Below the pieces are notes generated by a model, which did not search any database, was not told the origin of the DNA, and saw nothing but the letters and a program-made list of their open reading frames with translations. DNA of 64,000 nt, from NCBI RefSeq assembly GCF_014696385.1, contig NZ_JACJQB010000001.1, positions 1-64,000 on the forward strand, read 5' to 3'. Numbering within the stretch: the stretch's first letter is position 1; each line of letters begins with the position of its first letter. Positions 16,782-23,137 of this stretch are shown piece after piece. The position numbers were made by a program, and so were the translations under genes. The DNA is from Pseudanabaena mucicola FACHB-723 (GTDB taxonomy: Bacteria > Cyanobacteriota > Cyanobacteriia > Pseudanabaenales > Pseudanabaenaceae).

Positions 16782-16823
16782 AAGTTATATATAAGTTATA
16801 TATAAGTTATATACAAAGTTACT
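16782..16823. promoter_or_regulatory. Four AAGTTAT repeats at 11-12 bp spacing
   Basis: GTTA starts at 16784, 16795, 16806 and 16818 (spacing 11, 11, 12). The array ends about 27 bp before the ferredoxin ATG and is about 375 bp upstream of the divergent exported-protein gene. It is the clearest of the three arrays; a tandemly bound response regulator is the simplest reading. Confidence 0.55.
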
Positions 16824-16849
16824 TTATTTCTCTGAGCTACATATTTAGT

Positions 16850-17068
16850 ATGGCTTATACGATTATTTCAAACATATGTGAGGGCATAGCTGACTGTGTG
16901 CCAGCCTGTCCAGTTGCTTGTATTGAGCAGGGGCAAGGCGCGAATGAAAAAGGAACGATTTGGTTTAAGATTGATGCCGATATCTGCATTGACTGTGGCG
17001 TTTGCTTGCAGGTTTGTCCGATTCAAGGTGCAATCTTGCCAGAAGAACGTCCAGAATTAGTGATTTAA
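16850..17068 (+). CDS. Two-cluster ferredoxin (4Fe-4S type)
   Basis: Small soluble electron carrier of 72 residues. Cysteines C10, C16, C20 with the CP motif at 20-21 and C24 form one half, C46, C49, C52 and C56 (CIDCGVCLQVCP) the other; as in other dicluster ferredoxins each cluster takes its fourth ligand from the opposite half. The five-residue gap between C10 and C16 departs from C-X2-C and suggests a 3Fe-4S or altered cluster in the first site, as in seven-iron ferredoxins. Closely similar short proteins are widespread in cyanobacteria. The start is fixed by MAYTIISNIC. Confidence 0.9.
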   Translation: MAYTIISNICEGIADCVPACPVACIEQGQGANEKGTIWFKIDADICIDCGVCLQVCPIQGAILPEERPELVI

Positions 17069-17441
17069 GATTTTTACCTTAATCGCATTGCATGATAATA
17101 TTGGGATTAGCGCTAACAGGCAAGCAAATAGAGTAGATACGCAAATAGTTGTGTTTGCCCTGTAGCACACAAGCTCCGAAGCGATTAATTTGAGTTTTAT
17201 CTGTTGCAGGTATTGCAGATAGCACTCAGATCTACAATACCTAGGACATCACAACTGTGATGCTGGTGTTTCTGCGATCGCATTAAGATCAAAGCACTCA
17301 AAGAGTGGACATATTGTCCACTTTTTTGTTTTTAAGTTTGTTTTTAAACTTGCTCTTGACGGCTTGTTCCCATGATTTATACCAATCAAGCTCAAAACCT
17401 CTAAAAAGCTCACACTAAAAAGTCCAAAACCGTAATCCCTT
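17069..17441. other. Intergenic region with terminator at its 3' part; possible small RNA
   Basis: No protein frame is convincing in this 373-bp gap. A good intrinsic terminator stands at 17304-17327 (AGTGGACA-TAT-TGTCCACT then T-run), about 235 bp past the ferredoxin stop. Either the ferredoxin mRNA has a long 3' end or a separate short transcript of up to about 200 nt ends here. I do not recognise a known RNA family. Confidence 0.4.
17304..17327 (+). terminator. Intrinsic terminator
   Basis: Eight-bp perfect stem AGTGGACA/TGTCCACT with TAT loop followed directly by a T-rich tract, on the plus strand. It isolates rimP from the upstream region. Confidence 0.8.
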
Positions 17442-17909
17442 ATGAGTCACCCTCTAATTCCGCAAATCTCTCAAATTGCTGAAGAAGTTGCCTCGCCCCT
17501 TGGGCTAGAGGTCGTCGATGTCGTACTGCATACTAATAAAAATCCTGTAGTGCTGCGGGTCGATATTCGTAATCCTAACCAAAATACGGGACTAGATGAC
17601 TGTGAGAGAATGAGCCGTGCCCTAGAGCCAACTCTTGACGCGATTGATTTGATTCCTCAAGCCTATGTGTTGGAGATTTCTAGTCCAGGCGCAGAAAGGC
17701 ATCTAGAGGGCGATCGCGAATTTGTGGCGTTTAAAGGTTTTATGGTCAATGTCTTTACTACAGTTCCCCATGATGGTAAGCAGACTTGGACTGGGCATCT
17801 GGTGTCACGCAATGACACACAGGTGGCGATCAGTATCAAAGGTCGAATTGTTAATATTCCCCGCCATCTGATTGATCGTGTTGAGCTAGCAAAAGCAGAT
17901 TCGGAATAG
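17442..17909 (+). CDS. rimP: Ribosome maturation factor RimP
   Basis: Needed for late maturation of the 30S ribosomal subunit. The 155-residue protein has the N-terminal alpha/beta domain with VVDVVLHTNKNPVVLRVDI and DDCERMSRALEP, the link LEISSPGAERHL near residue 85 (family motif EVSSPGxxRPL) and a C-terminal SH3-like barrel. It is 53 bp upstream of nusA in the same direction, the standard bacterial order. Confidence 0.95.
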   Translation: MSHPLIPQISQIAEEVASPLGLEVVDVVLHTNKNPVVLRVDIRNPNQNTGLDDCERMSRALEPTLDAIDLIPQAYVLEISSPGAERHLEGDREFVAFKGFMVNVFTTVPHDGKQTWTGHLVSRNDTQVAISIKGRIVNIPRHLIDRVELAKADSE

Positions 17910-17962
17910 ATACCAAAATTAAGACAACAAAATAAAAATAGAATAAACAGCGAGAAAAACCT

Positions 17963-19186
17963 ATGTCATTGTTGAATTTGCCTGGATTAGCACAAATGGT
18001 TGAGGTGATTAGTAAGGAGCGCAATCTACCCAAACATGCTGTCCAAAATGCCCTCCGCGAAGCTTTATTAAAGGGCTATGAGCGCTTTCGCAAAACCTAT
18101 CGTTCTGATGGCATTAATTTTGAAGAGGAATATTTTAATAATTTCGATGTCGAGCTAGATCTTGAAGGAGAAGGATTTCGGGTTTTAGCTACCAAAACTA
18201 TTGTCAATGAGGTCAGTAATGCTGATCATGAGATTGGCTTGCTAGAGGTACGTGAAGTTGCCCCTGAAGCCCAAGCTGGCGGCACAGTAGTAGTTGATGT
18301 CACCCCAGAGCAGGGAGACTTTGGAAGAATGGCAGCGATCCAGACCAAGCAAGTGTTGGCTCAAAAACTCAGAGATCAGCAGCGCAAGATTATTCAAGAA
18401 GAGTTTCAGGATATTGAAGGGACAGTTTTGCAAGGTCGGGTGCTTCGCTTTGAAACAACTTCAGTGATTGTGGCAGTGAGCAGTGGTTTTGGTCAGCCTG
18501 AAGTCGAAGCCGAACTGCCTAAGCGAGAACAATTAGTCGCCGAAAGACCCTACCGCCCCAATACTACAATCAAGGTTTATCTCAAGAAGGTGTTTGAAGG
18601 TTCACGTCGTGGACCGCAGCTATTGGTATCTCGCGCCGATGCTGGCTTAGTGGTTTATCTGTTTGCCAATGAAGTGCCTGAAATTGAAGAAGAAATTGTG
18701 CGGATCGTGGCAGTGGCAAGAGAAGCCAATCCTCCTTCATCGGCGGTGGGGCCTCGGACGAAGATTGCTGTTGACACCCTAGAGCGAGATGTTGACCCTG
18801 TGGGCGCTTGCATTGGTGCAAGGGGTGCTCGGATTCAGGCAGTTGTTTCGGAATTGCGGGGCGAAAAAATTGATGTAATCCGTTGGTCTCCCGATCCATC
18901 GACCTATATTGCAAATTCGTTAAGTCCTGCCAGAATCCATGAAGTCCGTTTGATCAATGCTAATGAAAGGATTGCCCATGTGATTGTGCCTGAAGATCAA
19001 CTCAGTTTGGCGATCGGTAAGGAAGGTCAGAATGTGCGTTTGGCAGCTCGCTTGACGGGTTGGAAAATTGACATTAAAAATTTGTCTAAATATGATTATG
19101 CAGAGGAAGAAAGGAAGGCTCAAAACAATGTTTTGACTGCGGCGGATCTTCAGGATGAGGAAGATAATGATGACGAAAATTATTAA
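17963..19186 (+). CDS. nusA: Transcription termination/antitermination factor NusA
   Basis: Binds RNA polymerase and modulates pausing, termination and antitermination. The 407-residue protein has the N-terminal polymerase-binding domain (LNLPGLAQMVEVISKERNLP), an S1 domain (EGTVLQGRVLRFETTSVIV, near 155-225) and two KH domains (VGACIGARGARIQAVVSEL, near 275; AIGKEGQNVRLAARLTGWKI, near 350). It ends in an acidic tail and lacks the C-terminal acidic repeats of E. coli NusA, as is normal in cyanobacteria. Its stop codon is also the first base triplet of a 59-nt hairpin. Confidence 0.96.
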   Translation: MSLLNLPGLAQMVEVISKERNLPKHAVQNALREALLKGYERFRKTYRSDGINFEEEYFNNFDVELDLEGEGFRVLATKTIVNEVSNADHEIGLLEVREVAPEAQAGGTVVVDVTPEQGDFGRMAAIQTKQVLAQKLRDQQRKIIQEEFQDIEGTVLQGRVLRFETTSVIVAVSSGFGQPEVEAELPKREQLVAERPYRPNTTIKVYLKKVFEGSRRGPQLLVSRADAGLVVYLFANEVPEIEEEIVRIVAVAREANPPSSAVGPRTKIAVDTLERDVDPVGACIGARGARIQAVVSELRGEKIDVIRWSPDPSTYIANSLSPARIHEVRLINANERIAHVIVPEDQLSLAIGKEGQNVRLAARLTGWKIDIKNLSKYDYAEEERKAQNNVLTAADLQDEEDNDDENY

Positions 19187-19242
19187 ATAAACAAAAAGCG
19201 AGTTGCGGCACAAAGCGCCGCAACTCGCTTTTTGTTTATTTA
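19184..19242. terminator. 59-nt hairpin starting in the nusA stop codon
   Basis: A perfect 26-bp inverted repeat whose first three bases are the nusA TAA; arms read TAAATAAACAAAAAGCGAG then TTGCGGC, with a 7-nt loop. Its inner end is the GTTGCGGC core of the window-wide hairpin family. Confidence 0.85.
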
Positions 19243-19283
19243 CAGCCTATTGAGGCTTTAAGTAGTACAAAAATATTTTTGAG
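19242..19283 (-). repeat. Dispersed repeat, copy 2
   Basis: ACAGCCTATTGAGGCTTTAA then GTAGTACAAAAATATTTTT, which is the reverse complement of the copy at 1688-1727 with a few mismatches. Like that copy it adjoins a long GC-core hairpin. Confidence 0.7.
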
Positions 19284-19361
19284 TTTTAAGTAAGCGCAAA
19301 GCGTTGTATAAGTGGCGATAGCTATAAAATTTGGAATCAGAAGTAAGGAAAGTGGGAGTAA

Positions 19362-19661
19362 TTGAGTTTGGCTCTGAAACTACACCGTCGTTGCGTGAGT
19401 TGCCAATGTGTCGCTAGGCGCGATCATTTTTGGCGTGTGGTACGTGTACCGATCGCAGTTGGCAATGATCATGATCAAAATCAACACCTTAATCAATTTC
19501 AGATCCAACTTGATCATGGTATGGGGCGTTCGGCGTATTTATGTCAAAATTTGGATTGTTTGCAAATTGCCCAAAAGAAGAATCGTTTAGGGAGAGCGCT
19601 CCGCACCTATATTCCTCCTGAGATTTTTGATATTCTCAAATCTCGACTTGAAACCTTGTAA
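19362..19661 (+). CDS. YlxR/RnpM family (DUF448) protein
   Basis: Small RNA-binding protein encoded between nusA and infB in most bacteria; in Firmicutes it has been linked to RNase P and named RnpM. The 99-residue frame starts with TTG at 19362. It has RRCVSCQCVARRDHFWRVVR, the family RxCxxC signature, and GRSAYLCQNLDCLQIAQKKN with LGRALR after it. A later start would cut into the signature, so TTG is accepted. It is separated from nusA by a hairpin and a repeat, and infB does not follow. Confidence 0.85.
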   Translation: MSLALKLHRRCVSCQCVARRDHFWRVVRVPIAVGNDHDQNQHLNQFQIQLDHGMGRSAYLCQNLDCLQIAQKKNRLGRALRTYIPPEIFDILKSRLETL

Positions 19662-19667
19662 AGCCCA

Positions 19668-19706
19668 AAAAACAAGTGGCAGCGCAGTGCGCTGCTATTT
19701 GTTTTT
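19668..19706 (+). terminator. Terminator hairpin after ylxR
   Basis: AAAAACAAGTGGCAGCGCA pairs with TGCGCTGCTATTTGTTTTT around a single G, with two wobble pairs; the right arm ends in a T-run. Confidence 0.75.
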
Positions 19707-19796
19707 AGTTTGTGTTCTTAGCAAGAACTAGATAATGTAGTGTAATTTTGTTGCTGAGTACCCATCATAGAATTATTTAAAAACAATCAAAAACTT

Positions 19797-20786
19797 ATGA
19801 GCAAGCATACAATTCTCGTCACAGGTGGAGCTGGTTATATTGGCTCCCATGCTGTAAAAGCTTTGCAACAGTCTGGCTATGAGGTTTTGATTTTAGATAA
19901 TCTTGTCTATGGTCATCAAGATATTGCAGCAACTTTAGGGGCTGAGTTGATTGTTGGTGATACTAACGATCGCAATTTGCTTGATCAATTATTTCGCGAT
20001 CGCAAAATTAGTGCAGTGATGCATTTTGCTGCCTATGCCTATGTTGGGGAGTCAGTGAGTCAGCCTGACAAATACTATCGCAACAATGTGGTGGGGACTT
20101 TATCTTTGCTCGAAGCGATGGTGGCCGCCAATATCAAAAATTTTGTGTTTTCCTCAACCTGTGCTAGCTATGGCGTGCCACAACAGATTCCCATTACCGA
20201 AGAGCATCCCCAAGCACCAATTAATCCCTATGGGGCAACCAAACTCATGGTTGAGCGAATTTTGCAGGACTTCGATGTTGCCTATGGGTTAAAGTCAGTA
20301 ATTTTTCGATATTTTAATGCTGCAGGTGCTGATCCTCAAGGAGAAATTGGCGAGGATCATAACCCTGAGACCCATCTGATTCCCTTGATTTTGCAAGTGG
20401 CTTTGGGCAAGCGTGAAGCAATCACTGTCTATGGTTCAGATTATCCGACAGCCGATGGGACTTGTATTCGCGACTATATCCATGTGACTGACCTCGCAGA
20501 AGCTCATGTCTTAGGTTTGCAATATTTACTTGATGGCAATCAGAGCGAAATCTTTAATTTGGGTAATGGCAATGGTTTCTCAGTTAAAGAAGTGATTGAT
20601 GCGGCAAAGCAGATTACGGGCAAAGCGATTAATGTGGTCATGGGTGATCGCCGTGCGGGTGACCCACCTGCGTTAGTGGGCAGTGCTGACAAGGCAAGAA
20701 GAATCTTGAATTGGCAACCTAAATATGCAGATCTAAATTTAATTTTGCAACATGCTTGGCAGTGGCATCAAAAGCGCCATGGTTAA
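19797..20786 (+). CDS. galE: UDP-glucose 4-epimerase
   Basis: Interconverts UDP-glucose and UDP-galactose with bound NAD, supplying galactose for polysaccharides and glycolipids. The 329-residue SDR-type protein begins with the NAD-binding GGAGYIGSH, has FSSTCASYG with the catalytic Ser/Thr near 124, and YGATKLM with the catalytic Tyr-X3-Lys near 147. ADPQGEIGEDHNPETHLIPL and RDYIHVTDLAEAH are family signatures. Its product could feed the glycosyltransferases at 9-15 kb; this link is inferred. Confidence 0.95.
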   Translation: MSKHTILVTGGAGYIGSHAVKALQQSGYEVLILDNLVYGHQDIAATLGAELIVGDTNDRNLLDQLFRDRKISAVMHFAAYAYVGESVSQPDKYYRNNVVGTLSLLEAMVAANIKNFVFSSTCASYGVPQQIPITEEHPQAPINPYGATKLMVERILQDFDVAYGLKSVIFRYFNAAGADPQGEIGEDHNPETHLIPLILQVALGKREAITVYGSDYPTADGTCIRDYIHVTDLAEAHVLGLQYLLDGNQSEIFNLGNGNGFSVKEVIDAAKQITGKAINVVMGDRRAGDPPALVGSADKARRILNWQPKYADLNLILQHAWQWHQKRHG

Positions 20787-20817
20787 ACAAAAGGGATGCT
20801 TTGCGTCCCTTTTGTTT
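20785..20817. terminator. Bidirectional terminator hairpin, galE and pterin dehydratase
   Basis: AAACAAAAGGGATGC-TTT-GCGTCCCTTTTGTTT, 15-bp stem with one wobble. It overlaps the galE stop codon and lies directly before the stop of the convergent gene at 20818. Confidence 0.85.
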
Positions 20818-21102
20818 CTAGATGAGTTTATCAATTTTTTGAGCCAGCTCAACATCGAGAAGGCTGATTCCATTGGCATCATGGGTAGTTAGATCAATCC
20901 TGACCTTGTTATAGACATTGAAAAGCTCAGGATGATGTCCCATACTTTCGGACACGATCGCCACTTTACTGATAAAGCCAAAGGCTTCAACGAAGTTACT
21001 AAATTTAAAGTTTTTCTGCAATTTATGATCAACCACTGCCCAGCCTGCCAACTTTGCGATCGCAGATGAGATTTCGACTGCTGACAATTTTTGAATAGCC
21101 AT
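20818..21102 (-). CDS. Pterin-4a-carbinolamine dehydratase (PhhB/PCD family)
   Basis: Predicted to dehydrate 4a-hydroxytetrahydropterin, recycling a pterin cofactor. The 94-residue protein has [19 protein letters not shown] and [12 protein letters not shown], matching the family signature (E/S)xxxHHPxxxxxYxxVxxxLxTHxxxGxxxxD that holds the catalytic histidines. The ATG at 21102 is preferred to an in-frame GTG at 21111. No aromatic hydroxylase gene is near, so its substrate in this organism is uncertain. Confidence 0.93.
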   Translation of the reverse strand: MAIQKLSAVEISSAIAKLAGWAVVDHKLQKNFKFSNFVEAFGFISKVAIVSESMGHHPELFNVYNKVRIDLTTHDANGISLLDVELAQKIDKLI

Positions 21103-21157
21103 AGATTTCACAAAATATAGAGTTAGGCTCTATATTGACACATATCTAAAAAATAAA

Positions 21158-21176
21158 GGCGACACTAAGTGTCGCC
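21158..21176 (-). terminator. Terminator of the SpoIID-like gene
   Basis: GGCGACACT-A-AGTGTCGCC, 9-bp stem, followed on the minus strand by TTTATTTTTT. It lies 59 bp past the stop of the leftward SpoIID-like gene. Confidence 0.75.
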
Positions 21177-21234
21177 CTTGTTAAACTCAAAATTAAACTA
21201 AAAACAAGTCATACATGACTCGCTTTTGATACTT

Positions 21235-22044
21235 TTATGGTTTGATTGGTTGATCTCGATACCACCAAGATAGAATTTGTACCCAATTCCAGCCATTTTC
21301 AGCCATTTGTTGGGTCATTTCTTGATCAAGGTGCTGTCCATCAGAGACGGGCATATAGCCACCACCCCAGCTAATCCAGTTTCGAGGAAGGCGGGCGCGA
21401 TAATAACCTTTGAACCCCGGACGGAGCATATAACCTGCGGTTGAAGCAACGGCTTGATCGCTACGGCTATGAATTAGCGGTGTGGCTCGACCTGTTTGCG
21501 GATCAAAGCGGTAAAAGCCTTTATAAACCTGATCACGGGTATCACTGACTAGGTCGTAGGGAGCTTCACCCCACTTGCGCTGACGCTGCGTATTGACAGC
21601 ATAGCTACGGGCAGCAACAGCCTGCGCCATCAGGGCATCCATGTGCCAACTAGCGGGCATTTCACTAGGAACAACACTGCGGAGATATTCTTCGAGTGAT
21701 AACACATTCACCGCAATTGCCTTGTTATTCCAAGACCGTAGTTCGACTTCACCAGGATAAAGATTGCTACCTACTTGCACTAGTCCATTATTGCTAGGAG
21801 TAATGCGATAGGTCGATGTAAGTGGTAGCGTATACCACTGACCGGGGTCGAGACGACGGCTTGCTTGTCCTGCGGCTTGAAGGGTAGATGGCTGGGTGAC
21901 AGCTACAGACATTTTGGAGCTATTTTCTTCCTTCACCAAAACCCTTAATAAACTTGAAGCAGCAGCCTGAGAGACTCCTGCCACTATTACTAATATTAGG
22001 GACAAAGTTAGCGTGTATAGCCCTTTGGATAAGTGTTTCATCAT
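21235..22044 (-). CDS. SpoIID/LytB-domain exported protein
   Basis: Secreted or periplasmic protein of 269 residues with a signal peptide (MMKHLSKGLYTLTLSLILVI, cleaved near AAAS). The SpoIID core spans about residues 90-260: LRSVVPSEMPASWHMDALMA, QAVAARSYAV and the region DTRDQVYKG. SpoIID of Bacillus is a lytic transglycosylase acting on peptidoglycan stripped of stem peptides; cyanobacterial homologues probably act on the wall too, though this is not tested here. The final residues include many Trp/Tyr. Confidence 0.88.
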   Translation of the reverse strand: MMKHLSKGLYTLTLSLILVIVAGVSQAAASSLLRVLVKEENSSKMSVAVTQPSTLQAAGQASRRLDPGQWYTLPLTSTYRITPSNNGLVQVGSNLYPGEVELRSWNNKAIAVNVLSLEEYLRSVVPSEMPASWHMDALMAQAVAARSYAVNTQRQRKWGEAPYDLVSDTRDQVYKGFYRFDPQTGRATPLIHSRSDQAVASTAGYMLRPGFKGYYRARLPRNWISWGGGYMPVSDGQHLDQEMTQQMAENGWNWVQILSWWYRDQPIKP

Positions 22045-22101
22045 TATTTAGCTAACCACTCACACCTGTAAGCAAAGAATATAGTGAACTTTTTATAAAG
22101 C

Positions 22102-22145
22102 CTAGATAAGGATTAACTAAGATATTTTAGTTAATCCTTATCTAG
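22102..22145. repeat. 19-bp inverted repeat between SpoIID-like gene and rnpB
   Basis: CTAGATAAGGATTAACTAA (22102-22120) pairs perfectly with 22127-22145 across GATATT. It lies upstream of both flanking genes, so it is not a terminator for either; an operator or a remnant of a palindromic element is possible. Confidence 0.6.
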
Positions 22146-22383
22146 TCACATAGTTTAGCAAAACAATTTACGTTTGATAAACAATTGCTAAACATTATTT
22201 TTGCGATCGCATACTGGCTTTGACATGAATTTGATTTATTTTTGCTATTGTTTAGAGTCTAACTAAAAGACTGAACTAAGTCGGTGTATGTTTCCAAGCT
22301 GTAAATACGGTGGAGTGTACATTTTGAGTATTTTCAGATCAAACTCCATCCTGTAAGCTTTCTAACAATCTTTCCTGTAAAGC

Positions 22384-22411
22384 TTGCTATGCCATACCTG
22401 TAGTACATAAT
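22384..22411 (+). promoter_or_regulatory. rnpB: Possible rnpB promoter
   Basis: TTGCTA (22384-22389) and CATAAT (22406-22411) are 16 bp apart and end 5 bp before the base-paired 5' end of the RNase P RNA. Confidence 0.4.
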
Positions 22412-22415
22412 GGTA

Positions 22416-22872
22416 GATGGAAAGAGTAAGCGAGCAGTTGCGAAATTAGTCTTAAAGTATAATGAAAATTTGCTTTAAGTACGGATTTTGAGGAAAGTCC
22501 GGGCTTCCAAGAAGATCAGGCTGCTGGATAACGCCCAGTGCGAGCAATCGTGAGGATAGTGCCACAGAAAGATACCGCCTAACTTCGGTTAGGTAAGGGT
22601 GCAAAGGTGTGTTAAGAGCGCACCAGCAGGGTCGTGAGGCTCTGGCTCGGTAAACCCCAGTCGGAAGCAAGGCGAGAGGAAATAAGTGTTGCGATCTTCA
22701 ATAGACATTATTTCCGTGACTTAACTGCGTTTAGTGCGCGAAAGCGTGGCAAGCGTAGTTAAGTGTGTGCCGCAAGAGGTATTTGGTAACAAATATCCCA
22801 GATAGATAACCGCTAGGGCAGTTGTTATCAACTCCCAAAACAGAACCCGGCTTATGTCTTACTCTTTCTATC
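22416..22872 (+). ncRNA. rnpB: RNase P RNA (type A)
   Basis: Catalytic RNA that matures tRNA 5' ends. The terminal P1 helix pairs GATGGAAAGAGTAAG (22416-22430) with CTTACTCTTTCTATC (22858-22872). The conserved core GAGGAAAGTCCGGGC stands near 22491-22505 and its P4 partner with ACAGAACCCGGCTTATG near 22840-22856; GCCACAGAAAGATACCGCC and GGTAAACCCC are also universal. About 457 nt is in the cyanobacterial range. An open frame on the opposite strand here is without meaning. Confidence 0.96.
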
Positions 22873-23137
22873 AACAAATCCGATAAAATATCCAAACAAG
22901 ACTAACCATCACCTCTTTTTTGGGATTGCTGTTGTGTTACAGAATATTCAGAAAACACTAAAAAAATAGATATAGTTTATGTTTTTTGACTAAAACCCAC
23001 TCTTAAAACCTGGTACATCTGGAGATTAGACATGATCGCTTAAGTTTTGTGATCTCAAGATGAAGCCATCGCCAAGTTCAAGCAAACTCAACCTGCATTT
23101 GTTCTTACGAACCCTTTTTAACTAGAGTAATTAAATT

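Noticed and set aside
16782-16823. Short CRISPR-like array
   Set aside because: Repeat unit is only 11-12 bp with no unique spacers, so it is an operator-type array.
22452-22670. Minus-strand open frame of 72 codons
   Set aside because: It lies wholly inside RNase P RNA, whose conserved core explains the sequence.
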